Part shown: in pieces, positions 16,032 through 25,099 of the stretch
Position numbering within the stretch: the stretch's first letter is position 1
How the letters are laid out: every line of letters starts with the position of its first letter
Source of the DNA: Streptomyces albipurpureus
GTDB taxonomy: Bacteria; Actinomycetota; Actinomycetes; Streptomycetales; Streptomycetaceae
Assembly (NCBI RefSeq): GCF_023701525.1
Contig: NZ_JAMQAW010000091.1
Span: 20,652 to 84,651 of the forward strand
Direction of reading: 5' to 3'
Length of the DNA: 64,000 nucleotides
Position numbers and translations under genes: made by a program
Notes under the pieces: generated by a model
Database searches by the model: none
What the model was told of the DNA's origin: nothing
What the model saw: only the letters and a program-made list of their open reading frames with translations

Positions 16032-16915
16032 AGCCCCAGACGCTCCAGCTGGCTTTCGTAGAGGTCACGTGCGAGTTCTTGGTCGGGAGTGCTCTCCCGG
16101 GCGCTGGTGAGACGGTCCATCGCGGCGGCGTCGAGGGCCTCGTAGCGCTTGAGCCACTCCTCTTGCCGGTACTTCCAGTAGCCGATCACCGAGTACCACT
16201 CGGTGGGCAAGCGGCGTTCATGGCGTAGATACCGCCGTGCGGTGCGCAGCTCCGTTGCCTCACCGGCCACCCAGACATAGGTGTCGGGCGCGATGGTGAG
16301 TTCGCGCAGCGCTTCGGTGATCGCACTGGGACCGATGCCGTTTCCCCGACCGGGGATCCAGCGGACATCGAGCTGCTGGGCGGAGCTGGCGAGCTCGATG
16401 ATGTGCGAGGCGTCGGCGACCTCGATGACGGCGGTGGCCTCGGTGGTGGGATCGAGCTGTTCCAGGAGGCGGCCGAGCGCCGGGAGGCCGGTGGCATCGG
16501 TGACGAAGATCTGTCGGGCGGCCCCGGCAGGGGGTTCGTACAGCCGTCGGGGTGTGCCGAAGACGATCCGGTTCCCAGGCCGGGCACCGGCCGCCCAGCT
16601 CGCCGCGCGGCCGTGTCCATGCAGGACGAAGTCGATGTCCACCTCGCCGGCCGCCGGGTCGAACCGGCGGATCGTGTACGGGGCGATGTGCGGGAAGCGG
16701 TCTTCGGGGTAGTGCCAGTTGCCGTCCTGGCCTATCTCCGGGATGACGGGTTCGGCGCCCTGGTCGGGGAAGTGGACGCGGACGTACTCGTCGCCCACCC
16801 GAGTCGAGGGGTAGCTGCGGAGCTCGTCGGCTCGGAGTGTGACGCGGGTCATCCCAGGTGACAGCGGGGCCAGCTGGGTCACCTCCGCGAGAACGTAGGC
16901 GGGTGTGTCGGTCAT
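16028..16915 (-). CDS. Siderophore-interacting protein (SIP, ferric-siderophore reductase)
   Basis: A 295-residue flavoprotein-type reductase of the ViuB/SIP family. It releases iron from an imported ferric siderophore in the cytoplasm. The FAD-binding beta barrel (about residues 10-130) carries YVRVHFP, APYTIRRFDPAAGEVDIDFV (R-x-Y-T/S-like flavin motif) and ASWAAGARPGNRIVFGTPRR. The C-terminal NAD(P)H-like domain has DATGLPALGRLLEQLDPTTE and VWVAGEATELRTARRYL. The ATG at 16915 overlaps the end of the binding-protein gene by 4 bases, and the stop overlaps the permease start, so uptake and reduction genes are co-expressed. Confidence 0.92.
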   Translation of the reverse strand: MTDTPAYVLAEVTQLAPLSPGMTRVTLRADELRSYPSTRVGDEYVRVHFPDQGAEPVIPEIGQDGNWHYPEDRFPHIAPYTIRRFDPAAGEVDIDFVLHGHGRAASWAAGARPGNRIVFGTPRRLYEPPAGAARQIFVTDATGLPALGRLLEQLDPTTEATAVIEVADASHIIELASSAQQLDVRWIPGRGNGIGPSAITEALRELTIAPDTYVWVAGEATELRTARRYLRHERRLPTEWYSVIGYWKYRQEEWLKRYEALDAAAMDRLTSARESTPDQELARDLYESQLERLGL

Positions 16916-17931
16916 GACTTCGCCTTCGCGTCGATCTGCGCCAGGACCTTGTCCAACTGGTTCAAGTTCTCCGTGCCCCAGTTGAAGGAGGAGACCACGG
17001 CGGCCGGGACGTTCTCGAAGACCATCCCCTTCTTCACCGCCGGGAGGTTCTTCCACACGGTGTTCTTGGAGAGGGAGCTGACGAAGTCCTGGCTGCCGTG
17101 GGCGTGGATCAGGATCTCCGCGTTGGAGAGCTTGCCGATCTGCTCGATCGACAGCCACTGACTCACCGTGCCGGGTTCGCCCTTGTGCTCGCCCTTGGTG
17201 AAGGGACGGAACTTCGCTCCCACCGCGTCCCAGGCCGGGACATAGAAGTGCCCGGCGGGGTAGGTGCCCCAGGTGGAATGGTCCTGGCCGTAGCCGAACA
17301 CGGCGATCTCGTTCTTCGACAGCACGTCGGCGTACTTGGTCTTGAGTTCGTCCGCGCGCTTTTTGAACGTCGCCTGCTGCTGCTTGCCCTCGTCGGCCTT
17401 GCCGACGGCTGCGGCGATCATCAACGATCGGTCTTCCCAGGCGCCGACCCCTGAGGCATCGAGTTGGACGACCGGGGCGATGCCCTGGAGCCGCTTGAGT
17501 TCGCCCTTCCTGAGGAAGCGCGTCTCCGCGAAGATCATGTCGGGATTCTGCTTCGCCACGGCTTCGATGTTCAGCTCGTAGTAGGTGCCGACGGTCGCGG
17601 TCTTCTTGAGTGCCTCGTGGTAGACCTTCGGTCGCAGGTCGGGGTCGGGGTCGTTGAAGCCTTCGACGACGCCGATCGGCTTGATGCCGAGGTCCACCAA
17701 CGCGGCGGGGGAGTAGAAGTCGACGGAGACGATGCGTTCGGGCTTCGCGGGGACCTCTACCTCGCCGGCGATATCCGTGACGGTGCGGGTCTTGCTGCCC
17801 GCGTCCTTCCCCGAGTCCGCCGCATTGGCCGAGCAGGAGCTGATGGTCAACACGGCGGCGGCGGTGACCGCCGTCAGTGTGAGGGACCTCAGTCTCAGCG
17901 ATCGAGGCCCACGGGTGGTGCGGCGGTTCAT
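16912..17931 (-). CDS. Iron-siderophore substrate-binding lipoprotein
   Basis: A 339-residue class III periplasmic-binding-type lipoprotein. The signal sequence SLRLRSLTLTAVTAAAVLT ends in the lipobox ISSC (lipidated Cys at residue 33). The mature protein begins with a short linker and VTDIAGEVEVPAKPERIVS, the usual entry to a FecB/FhuD-like fold. PDMIFAETRF and the long central helix region match the family. It binds the ferric siderophore outside the membrane and hands it to the FecCD permeases. It is the first gene of the operon, 52 bases downstream of an iron box, so it should be repressed when iron is plentiful. Confidence 0.93.
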   Translation of the reverse strand: MNRRTTRGPRSLRLRSLTLTAVTAAAVLTISSCSANAADSGKDAGSKTRTVTDIAGEVEVPAKPERIVSVDFYSPAALVDLGIKPIGVVEGFNDPDPDLRPKVYHEALKKTATVGTYYELNIEAVAKQNPDMIFAETRFLRKGELKRLQGIAPVVQLDASGVGAWEDRSLMIAAAVGKADEGKQQQATFKKRADELKTKYADVLSKNEIAVFGYGQDHSTWGTYPAGHFYVPAWDAVGAKFRPFTKGEHKGEPGTVSQWLSIEQIGKLSNAEILIHAHGSQDFVSSLSKNTVWKNLPAVKKGMVFENVPAAVVSSFNWGTENLNQLDKVLAQIDAKAKS

Positions 17932-17982
17932 CGGACTCCTTCAGGGACGCCGCGCGGTGGTCAAAGGACCGGCAATTGCGGC

Positions 17983-18001
17983 TTAGGGCAGGCTTACCTA
18001 A
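17983..18001 (-). promoter_or_regulatory. Iron box (DmdR/IdeR/DtxR-type operator)
   Basis: The 19 bases TTAGGGCAGGCTTACCTAA match the actinobacterial iron-box consensus TTAGGTTAGGCTAACCTAA at 16 of 19 positions and keep the outer dyad TTAGG...CCTAA. It sits 52 bases upstream of the binding-protein start, in the right place to block transcription of the siderophore uptake operon. The regulator gene itself is not in the window. Confidence 0.85.
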
Positions 18002-18050
18002 GTAAGGTATCCCAGTTCCCATGAGGGTATGGCGACAGCCTGTTCTGGTT

Positions 18051-18977
18051 TTACGACACGGTTGCCGTCGAGGCTGACGGGGTCGTGGATGGTGTGCGGG
18101 GTCGGGGTGCGAGGGGTAAGGGGGTGGAGTCGTCCAGCCCGCTCACCGAGCGGAAGTAGGCGGCGGGCGTATGGCCGGTCACCTGGCGAAAGAGGTCGAT
18201 GAAGGTGCTCGGGTTGGCATAGCCGAGTCGGCGGGAGACGGAGACGACAGGTCTGCCCGCCGCGATGTCGATGAGCGCGGAGCGAACCCGGACGAGGATG
18301 CGCCACTGGGTGAGGCTGACGCCGGTGTCCCGCTGGAACCACCGCATCAGGGTTCGGCCGCTCAGTCCCAACTCCCGCGCCCACTCCTCGGTGGTCCGGT
18401 TGTCCGCCGGGTCCGCGATGATCCTCTCCGCCACCAGACGCAACTCCGGCATCTTGGGCAGGGGGATGTCGAGCGAGGCCGCCTGTGCGGGCTTCAGGAG
18501 ATCCACCCCCACCTGCTGGAGGCGAAGCCGCTCCGTATCGGGCATCGAGGTCCGCTGGTTGTGCAGCAGGATTTCGCGCAGCAGCGCACTCATCGGGATT
18601 CCGGTGACCGTGGGCCAGCTGATCTGGATGAGGGAGGGATTGAGATAGGTGGCATAGGTGATGGCGCCAGCGCTCGCCCGGACCCGATGCGGCATACCGG
18701 AGGGTAGCCAGATCCCCAGGGTGGGCGGTACGAGCCAGAGGTGTCCGGCGGCCTCGACCGTGACATTGCCCGTACTGGACCAGAGGAGTTCGGGCTCGTG
18801 GTGCGCCATCTCCTCCCACTCCATCGGCTCGGGCGTCGCGAAGGTGCCCGTGGTGAGGAGCCAGGGGTCGTCGACCTGCCGGTTCCCGGTGGGGACGTAC
18901 TCGGTCCAGGCGTCGGGTTCCAGAGTGGGTGCACCCCAGAGCCGTACCGACGATGGCTCTTGTCGCTTTACCGTCAT
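18051..18977 (-). CDS. AraC-family transcriptional regulator
   Basis: A 308-residue regulator with an N-terminal cupin-like sensing domain (HHEPELLWSSTGNVTVEAAG, then LWLVPPTLGIWLPSGMPHRV). The C-terminal AraC double helix-turn-helix (about residues 190-280) has WARELGLSGRTLMRWFQRDT as first helix pair, and SVSRRLGYANPSTFIDLFRQ then HTPAAYFR as the second motif. The ATG at 18977 is chosen because the upstream in-frame part overlaps a hexanucleotide repeat and looks non-coding. It lies directly upstream of the siderophore uptake operon on the same strand. By analogy to siderophore-sensing AraC activators, it could switch that operon on, but the ligand is not shown. Confidence 0.9.
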   Translation of the reverse strand: MTVKRQEPSSVRLWGAPTLEPDAWTEYVPTGNRQVDDPWLLTTGTFATPEPMEWEEMAHHEPELLWSSTGNVTVEAAGHLWLVPPTLGIWLPSGMPHRVRASAGAITYATYLNPSLIQISWPTVTGIPMSALLREILLHNQRTSMPDTERLRLQQVGVDLLKPAQAASLDIPLPKMPELRLVAERIIADPADNRTTEEWARELGLSGRTLMRWFQRDTGVSLTQWRILVRVRSALIDIAAGRPVVSVSRRLGYANPSTFIDLFRQVTGHTPAAYFRSVSGLDDSTPLPLAPRPRTPSTTPSASTATVS

Positions 18978-19144
18978 GTTTTGTGACGATACCTGGTTAT
19001 GTCGAAGGGCTGGGGGGTGATCCGCCTGGCCTGGGGTCTGCCCATGCCCATGCCCATGCCCTGAGCGGAGCCGTACTCGGTGTTCCGTGGCCTGGGGGCG
19101 GTGCGTCAAGGAGGGGCTCACCACGCCCGCTCCCGGGGTTGGAC

Positions 19145-19936
19145 CTACCAGGGCGCCGCCCCTTCACCGCGGGCCCAGGCCGTGAGCGCGTGGTGGTCGA
19201 CGCAGACGATTCCGCACTGCTCGGCGTACTCCAGCGCGGGTTGGGTGAACTCGCCGGTGGTGACGACGGCGGCGACTTGCGCCTCGTGCACGGAGAAGCA
19301 GGTGCCACCGAAGCGCTGCATATCTCCCGACCCGACCTTGTTGACCGGCCCGTAGCGCTTGCACTGGATGATGACCCGCCTGCCGTCCGGGGCTGTTGCC
19401 ACCACGTCGGCGCCAAGGTCTCCAGCACCGCCCGTGACCTCGATGTCCCGACACCCGTCCCGTTCGCACAGCGCGGCGATGGCCACCTCGAAGGCTTCCG
19501 GGTCCATGGCCCCGAAGTCCCCGGGCTCAGCGGCGAGGACCTCGCCCTCCTGCTCCGCGGGCGTGACCTCCGGCTCGACGGGAGCCGGGGGCGCCGGCTC
19601 CGGTGACAGGGCCACCGGGTGCTCCGGGCCGAGCGGCGCCGGCGGCCGCTCGGAGTACGGCTCCGGGTGGTACGAGTGCGGATCGACACCGCGCCGCGGA
19701 CCAACCCGGCGCCGCGACCGTATCCACAGAGCGAGAAGCAGCGCCCCACCCACCAGGACCACGGGTCCGAACAACCGCTGCTGGCCTGCGGCTTGCAGCA
19801 AGGACTTCAGCAGCAGCCCCGCACCGCAGATCACCGCCGCGGCCAGCCCGAAGGCCAGGACGGTCTGACGCATGCTGAAGGCCGGTCTCCGGCGAACCGC
19901 TCTCGGCCGGCGCGCGGGTATCGTCATGAGCGGCAC
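19145..19936 (-). CDS. Membrane-anchored restriction endonuclease-like protein (Mrr_cat)
   Basis: A 263-residue protein. Two hydrophobic segments (about residues 27-48 VLAFGLAAAVICGAGLLL and 55-72 LFGPVVLVGGALLLALWI) are followed by a Pro/Glu-rich linker. The C-terminal domain (about 145-260) has the PD-(D/E)xK core GDLGADVVATAPDGRRVIIQ followed by CKRYG, giving the Asp and QxK catalytic residues of Mrr-type nucleases. Later GGTCFSVHEAQVAAVVTTGE matches the conserved Mrr_cat end. The GTG at 19936 has GGGAG in front of it. Membrane tethering suggests action on incoming or envelope-proximal DNA rather than a classical restriction enzyme. Confidence 0.88.
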   Translation of the reverse strand: MPLMTIPARRPRAVRRRPAFSMRQTVLAFGLAAAVICGAGLLLKSLLQAAGQQRLFGPVVLVGGALLLALWIRSRRRVGPRRGVDPHSYHPEPYSERPPAPLGPEHPVALSPEPAPPAPVEPEVTPAEQEGEVLAAEPGDFGAMDPEAFEVAIAALCERDGCRDIEVTGGAGDLGADVVATAPDGRRVIIQCKRYGPVNKVGSGDMQRFGGTCFSVHEAQVAAVVTTGEFTQPALEYAEQCGIVCVDHHALTAWARGEGAAPW

Positions 19937-20253
19937 TCAACTCCCAGGGCAGTGTCAGTGTCACAAGATCGCTTCCTGTGCCCATCTGCCCGCCCCGATC
20001 GGGTTCAATCCGCGCCTCACGCTCCTTCAGAAGGCAGGCGCACGGCCGGTGTCGAGACGGCCCGGCCTGCCAGGGCGCCGGTCAGCCGGTCCGCTGACCG
20101 AGCCGCCGCTGACGTGCCGTTCCCTGGCTGCCGGCTTCGACGGGCGACCCCCGAGTGGGCCGTCCCACTGGTCCCCGGCGAGCCGCAGCCATGGGCGCCA
20201 CGCGCTCGCACGGGTCCCAGTGGCGCCCGCGCGAGCGCTACTTACCGGCTGCC
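19937..20253. other. Gap between nuclease gene and hypE
   Basis: No gene with a plausible start, ribosome site and family resemblance is seen on either strand in these 317 bases. The region holds the upstream control sequence of the nuclease gene and the 3' end of the hydrogenase operon. No strong terminator hairpin was recognised by eye. Confidence 0.4.
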
Positions 20254-21339
20254 TCAGCAGATCCGCGGCAGTTGTTCGCCCAACGGCAGATCGACGACCC
20301 GGGTGCCACCGAACGCGGTACGCGCGACCACCATTCCCGGATGCTCCGTCAGGCACTCACCGATCACACTGGCCGAGGCACCCAGGGGATGGGCCCGCAT
20401 CGCGGCGAGTACCGCGTCCGCGTGCTCGCGGGGGACAAAGGCAACGAGCTTGCCCTCATTGGCCACATACATCGGGTCAAGGCCCAGAATCGCACAGGCA
20501 TTGGCGACTTGAGGGGGCACCGGCACCGCGCGTTCCTGGATGCGTACGCCAACGCCGGCCGCGGTGGCGATCTCGTTGAGGGACGCGGCCAAGCCGCCCC
20601 GGGTGGGGTCGCGCAGAACATGAAGATCGGGTGTGACCGCCAGCATCGCCTCGACCAGGCCACCGAGGGCCGCGCAGTCACTCTGCACCTCCACACCGAA
20701 CTCCAGGCCCTCACGCACACTCATGATCGCCACGCCATGGAGCCCGATCTCACCACTGACGATCACCACATCGCCCGGCTGGGCGCGCTGCGGCCTGATG
20801 TCCACTCCGGGCGGGATCAGCCCGATGCCCGAGGTGTTGATGTAGATGCCGTCTCCGTGTCCGGCCTCCACCACCTTGGTGTCACCGGTCACCACCTCGA
20901 CGCCCGCCGCGCGCGCCGCGGCACCGAGGGCCCTGGCGACCCTGCCGACCAGTTCTGTCTCCACCCCTTCTTCCAGGATGAACCCGCACGACAGATACGC
21001 CGCCCGAGCTCCGCTCATGGCCAGGTCGTTGACGGTGCCATGGACCGCGAGGTCGCCGATGCTCCCCCCGGGGAAGAACAACGGCCGAACCACAAAGGAG
21101 TCCGTGGAGAAGGCGAGCCGGGCTCCGCCGAGGGTGAGCGTGGCACTGTCGCCGAGATCGGTGAGCGTTTGACCCCCGAAGGCCGGAACGAAGATGTGCT
21201 CGACCAACTCGGCCGACATGGCGCCGCCTCCGCCGTGCCCCATCACCACCCGTGGATGGTCCCGCAGCGGCAGGGGGCAGCTCCAGCCGGAGAGATCCGG
21301 CGCCGCGGGCGCTTTGACATCGGACACGGTGCTAGCCAA
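20254..21339 (-). CDS. hypE: Hydrogenase maturation protein HypE
   Basis: A 361-residue AIR-synthase-fold ATPase that dehydrates the thiocarbamoyl group on its own C-terminal cysteine to the cyanide ligand of the [NiFe] centre. The N-terminus has VVMGHGGGGAMSAELVEHIF and FSTDSFVVRPLFFPGGSIGD. The ATP-binding part continues with VHGTVNDLAMSGARAAYL. The protein ends with the invariant PRIC, the acceptor cysteine being the last residue. The TTG at 21339 is chosen because GGAGG lies 9 bases ahead of it; a GTG at 21327 is the alternative. The gene overlaps the end of hypD and is the last gene of the hydrogenase operon. Confidence 0.95.
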   Translation of the reverse strand: MASTVSDVKAPAAPDLSGWSCPLPLRDHPRVVMGHGGGGAMSAELVEHIFVPAFGGQTLTDLGDSATLTLGGARLAFSTDSFVVRPLFFPGGSIGDLAVHGTVNDLAMSGARAAYLSCGFILEEGVETELVGRVARALGAAARAAGVEVVTGDTKVVEAGHGDGIYINTSGIGLIPPGVDIRPQRAQPGDVVIVSGEIGLHGVAIMSVREGLEFGVEVQSDCAALGGLVEAMLAVTPDLHVLRDPTRGGLAASLNEIATAAGVGVRIQERAVPVPPQVANACAILGLDPMYVANEGKLVAFVPREHADAVLAAMRAHPLGASASVIGECLTEHPGMVVARTAFGGTRVVDLPLGEQLPRIC

Positions 21340-22456
21340 CGGGGTTCGCCTCCAGTGGGGTTGCCGGGTTGCCCAGGCGTCGATAGAGGTAGTACGCGGC
21401 ACAGGCGCCCTCGCTGGACACCATGGTGGCGCCGAGGGGGGTGCGTGGAGTGCAGATGTTTCCGAAGGCCTCGCACTCGTTGGGTTTCAGTAGCCCCTGG
21501 AGCACTTCGCCGCTGCGGCACTCCGCGGGTTCGAGGGTGGCGATGTCAACGACGTCGAAGCGGTACTCCGCGTCATGGTCGCGGTAGCGGGGGGAGAGCC
21601 GCCAGCCGCTGAGGGGGATGGTGCCGATCCCGCGCCAGGCCCGGTCGGTCACCTCGAAGACATCCTCCAGCATCGCGCGCGCCGCCGGATTGCCCTGCGG
21701 CTGCACCGCACGTGGATAGGCGTTGTCGACGGTGTGCTCGCCGCGCTCCAACTGGCCCACCGTCCGCCGGATGCCCTCCAGGATGTCGAGCGGCTCAAAG
21801 CCGGTGACGACGATCGGAACGCGATGACGTGCGGCCAGGGCCGGGTACTCGCCAGTGCCCATCACGCTGCACACATGCCCGGCGGCGAGGAAGCCCTGCA
21901 CCCGGCACTCGGGTGACGTCATGATGGCCTCGATGGCGGGTGGTACCCGGACATGGGAGACCAGCATGCTGAAGTTGCGAATGCCCTGTTTCCGGGCCTG
22001 GTACACGGTCATCGCATTGGGCGGGGCGGTGGTTTCAAAGCCGATGCCGAAGAACACCACCTCGCGGTCCGGGTTCTCGCGCGCGATCCGCAGGGCGTCC
22101 AGTGGTGAGTAGACCACCCGGACATCGCCGCCCTCCCCTCGGACCCGGAAGAGGTCGCGCCCGGTGCCGGGCACCCGGAGCATGTCCCCGAAGGAACAGA
22201 AGATCACCCCGGGCCGAGAGGCGATCTCCAGGGCCTTGTCGATGATCTCCAGCGGGGTGACACACACCGGGCATCCGGGCCCATGGATCAGTTCCACCTC
22301 CTCGGGCAGCAACTGGTCGATCGCATGACGGATGATGGTGTGCGTCTGTCCACCGCACACCTCCATCAGCGCCCATGGACGGGTGACGGTGGCTCTGATG
22401 TCATCCAACAGGCCACGGGCCAACTCCGGGTTCTGGAACTCCTCCAGATACTTCAC
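21332..22456 (-). CDS. hypD: Hydrogenase maturation protein HypD
   Basis: A 374-residue iron-sulfur protein that, with HypC and HypE, assembles the Fe(CN)2CO unit. Typical motifs are LMEVCGGQTHTIIRHAIDQL, LIHGPGCPVCVTP, FGDMLRVPGT, FFGIGFETTAPPNA, FLAAGHVCSVMG and the [4Fe-4S]-binding C-terminal cysteines in ECRSGEVLQGLLKPNECEAF and FGNICTPRTPLGA. Length is normal. The start overlaps the hypC stop by 4 bases. Confidence 0.96.
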   Translation of the reverse strand: MKYLEEFQNPELARGLLDDIRATVTRPWALMEVCGGQTHTIIRHAIDQLLPEEVELIHGPGCPVCVTPLEIIDKALEIASRPGVIFCSFGDMLRVPGTGRDLFRVRGEGGDVRVVYSPLDALRIARENPDREVVFFGIGFETTAPPNAMTVYQARKQGIRNFSMLVSHVRVPPAIEAIMTSPECRVQGFLAAGHVCSVMGTGEYPALAARHRVPIVVTGFEPLDILEGIRRTVGQLERGEHTVDNAYPRAVQPQGNPAARAMLEDVFEVTDRAWRGIGTIPLSGWRLSPRYRDHDAEYRFDVVDIATLEPAECRSGEVLQGLLKPNECEAFGNICTPRTPLGATMVSSEGACAAYYLYRRLGNPATPLEANPVG

Positions 22457-22746
22457 CGCTCCGCCTCCTCAGCTGTCGCGCTGTGCGCGGCCGACTCCCA
22501 GGGATCGCCGAACTCCTCCTGCAGAAGGCCGAGTTCCGCGAAGAGATCCAGTGTCTTGCGCGCCGACTCCTCGTCCAACCGCTGGAGCGCGAACCCGACG
22601 TGCACGATGGCGTACTCACCGACCGCGAGGTCCGGGAGGTACTCCAGGCACACGTCCTTCACCACTCCACCGAAGTCCACAACGGCCATCCGGGTACCGT
22701 CACGCTCGTTGATCTCGATCACCCTGCCGGGCACCGCCAGGCACAT
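22453..22746 (-). CDS. hypC: Hydrogenase assembly chaperone HypC
   Basis: A 97-residue member of the HypC/HybG/HupF family. The N-terminus MCLAVPGRVIEI carries the essential Cys2 that holds the iron intermediate between HypD and the large subunit precursor. EYLPDLAVGEYAIVHVGFAL is the second conserved block. The C-terminal ~20 residues are Ala/Glu-rich and variable. It lies 14 bases after hypF and overlaps hypD by 4 bases. Confidence 0.96.
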   Translation of the reverse strand: MCLAVPGRVIEINERDGTRMAVVDFGGVVKDVCLEYLPDLAVGEYAIVHVGFALQRLDEESARKTLDLFAELGLLQEEFGDPWESAAHSATAEEAER

Positions 22747-22759
22747 GGGCTGTCTCCTC

Positions 22760-25099
22760 TCAGTTGGCGGCCCGTGCGGCCACCATCAACTGGCCAAGGG
22801 CCAGTCCGCCGTCATTGGGCGGTACCTCGCGGTGCCGCAGCACCGTGAACCCGTCCGCCGCCAGAGCGCGCACACAGCCGGACAGCAGCAGGGCGTTCGC
22901 CATGACCCCGCCCGTCAGAGCGACCGTCTCCAGCCCATGCCGCTCACGGGCTCCCGCGCAGAGCTCCCGTACCAACTCCGTCACCGCGGTGTGGAAGCGC
23001 GCTGCCACCAGGCCCACCGTCGCTCCGGCCCGCAGATCGGCCACCGCTTCGATCAGCACGGGGGCCGGGTCGGCGATCCACCCGTCGGGTTCGGGGCGCA
23101 CGGTGAAGCGGTACCCGTCCGCGGGGCCGTGGGCATACGCCGCGCCCTCCAGTTCGATCGCCGCCTGCGCCTCGTACCCGGCGAGCTGACAGACCCCGGC
23201 CAGCGAGGACACCGCGTCGAAGAGACGGCCCATGCTGGAGGTGGGTACACAGTTCAGCCCCGTGTCCAACTGCCTCTCCAGTAGTCGGCGTTCGTCGTCG
23301 GGACAGGCCAGGACACAGGCGAGATCCGCGGACCAGGGGACCTTCGCGGCGCGCAGATGCGCCAGTGCCATGCGGTAGGGCCGCGCTACCGCCGTGTCAC
23401 CACCCGGCAGGGGTACATACGCGAGGTGGGCGAAGCGCCGGAAGCCCGCGTAGTCGGCCAGCAGTACCTCGCCTCCCCAGATCGCCCCGTCATCTCCGTA
23501 GCCGGTACCGTCGAAGGCGACCCCGATGACCGGCCGGCTCCCGTCGAGACCGTTCTCCGCCATCGCCGACGCGATGTGCGCGTGATGGTGCTGTACGCGG
23601 TGCACCCGGTGGCCGTGGGCGCGGCGTTCGGCGCACTTGCCGGACCGGTAGCCGGGGTGCCGATCGGCGGCCACCACCACGGGTGTCACTCCGGTGACCG
23701 CGGTGAGATGGTCCGCGGCGCGATCGAAGGCGTTCAGGGTCGCCAGATCGTCCATATCGCCGATATGGCCCGAGAGCCAGGCACAGCGGCCTTCCGCCAC
23801 CGCGAGGGTGTTCTTGAGATCACCACCGACCGCGAGCACCGGCCCCACCGACAACGGCAGGCGGACCGGAGCGGGAACGTAACCGCGTGAGCGACGCAGC
23901 GGCAGGGGCGCTCCCTCGACGATCCGCACCACCGAGTCGTCGCAGGGCACATGGATCGGGCGGTCGTGCGTCAGCCAGGCGTCCACCAGCGGAGACAGCC
24001 GCTCCAGTGCCTCGGAGTCGTCGGTGACGATCGGTTCGCCGGCGAGATTGGCGCTGGTCATCACCAGCAGCCGGGGCCCGAGCGGGTCACCCGGCAGACC
24101 GAACAGCAGATGGTGCAGGGGTGCGTACGGCAGCATCACACCGAGGTCCGGGCTGCGCGGGGCCAGGGCATCCAAGGCGGCGGCGAGAGCGGCGGTGGAG
24201 CCGGCCGGACGGCGCCGCAGCAGTACGATCGGCCGCTCCGCACTGGTCAACACCGCACGCTCGGCCGCATCGATGTCCACCAGCGGCTCAAGGTCGGCGA
24301 CCTCACGCGCCATCATGGCGAAGGGCTTGTCGCCCCGGTTCTTGCGACGGCGGAGCAGGGTCACGGCGTGAGCGTTCCCGGCGTCAGCGGCCAGATGGTA
24401 GCCACCGACGCCCTTGACGGCCAGGATCGCCCCGTTCATCAGCAGTTGGCGAGCCCGGGTGAGCGCCGTCCCACCGCGCAGCGGTGCACGGCCCGCCGCG
24501 ACCAGCGTGAGTTGGGGCCCGCAGTCATGGCACGAGACGGGCTGCGCGTGGAAGCGCCGGTCGGTCGGGTCGTGGTACTCCCGAGCGCACCGCGGGCACA
24601 TGGGGAAGCCGGCCATGGTGGTCGCTGGCCGGTCGTAGGGCAGCGCGGTGACGATGGTGAAGCGTGGCCCGCAGCCGGTGCAGGTGATGAAGGGGTGCCG
24701 GTACCGGCGGTTCGCCGGGTCGATGAGCTCGGCCAGACAGGCCGAGCAGGTCGCCGCATCGGGAGGGATGAGCGTTCGCCCCGAGGTCGCATCCGCCCGC
24801 GACGGGGCGATAGCGAAGCCCCTCACCCCGGTGGCGGGGATGCGCTCATGGCGCACCGACGCGACCCGCGCCAGGGCAGGCGCGTCGGATGCCACCCGAT
24901 GGCAGAAGGCGTCCACCGCGTCCGGCGGTCCCTCCACCTCGGCGAGCACACCGTCGCCGGTGTTGCGGACATGGCCGCAGAGCCCCAGCTCGGATGCCAG
25001 GGTGAAGACAAACGGCCGGAACCCGACGCCCTGCACCTGGCCCTGGACAGCGACTCTTCGTCGCAGTGGGAGGGTCGTCGGCCCCGCTGGGGTCACCAC
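22760..25099 (-). CDS. hypF: Carbamoyltransferase HypF
   Basis: A 779-residue multidomain enzyme that turns carbamoyl phosphate into the carbamoyl group passed to HypE. Domains in order are: acylphosphatase-like (about 10-100, VQGQVQGVGFRPFVFTLASE); two zinc fingers (CSACLAELID with TCTGCGPRF, and CPRCAREYHD with SCHDCGP); the YrdC-like domain (about 205-390, ILAVKGVGGYHLAADAGN); and the Kae1-like domain (HHAHIASAMAENGLDGSRPV and GVAFDGTGYGDDGAIWGGEV). Length and order are canonical. The start is one of two adjacent GTGs (25099 or 25096); the second gives a 4-base GTGA overlap with the hypB stop. Confidence 0.96.
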   Translation of the reverse strand: MVTPAGPTTLPLRRRVAVQGQVQGVGFRPFVFTLASELGLCGHVRNTGDGVLAEVEGPPDAVDAFCHRVASDAPALARVASVRHERIPATGVRGFAIAPSRADATSGRTLIPPDAATCSACLAELIDPANRRYRHPFITCTGCGPRFTIVTALPYDRPATTMAGFPMCPRCAREYHDPTDRRFHAQPVSCHDCGPQLTLVAAGRAPLRGGTALTRARQLLMNGAILAVKGVGGYHLAADAGNAHAVTLLRRRKNRGDKPFAMMAREVADLEPLVDIDAAERAVLTSAERPIVLLRRRPAGSTAALAAALDALAPRSPDLGVMLPYAPLHHLLFGLPGDPLGPRLLVMTSANLAGEPIVTDDSEALERLSPLVDAWLTHDRPIHVPCDDSVVRIVEGAPLPLRRSRGYVPAPVRLPLSVGPVLAVGGDLKNTLAVAEGRCAWLSGHIGDMDDLATLNAFDRAADHLTAVTGVTPVVVAADRHPGYRSGKCAERRAHGHRVHRVQHHHAHIASAMAENGLDGSRPVIGVAFDGTGYGDDGAIWGGEVLLADYAGFRRFAHLAYVPLPGGDTAVARPYRMALAHLRAAKVPWSADLACVLACPDDERRLLERQLDTGLNCVPTSSMGRLFDAVSSLAGVCQLAGYEAQAAIELEGAAYAHGPADGYRFTVRPEPDGWIADPAPVLIEAVADLRAGATVGLVAARFHTAVTELVRELCAGARERHGLETVALTGGVMANALLLSGCVRALAADGFTVLRHREVPPNDGGLALGQLMVAARAAN

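Noticed and set aside
19039..19060. TGCCCA hexamer repeated three and a half times upstream of the AraC gene
   Set aside because: Too short to be more than a minor slippage tract; not a CRISPR or operator array.
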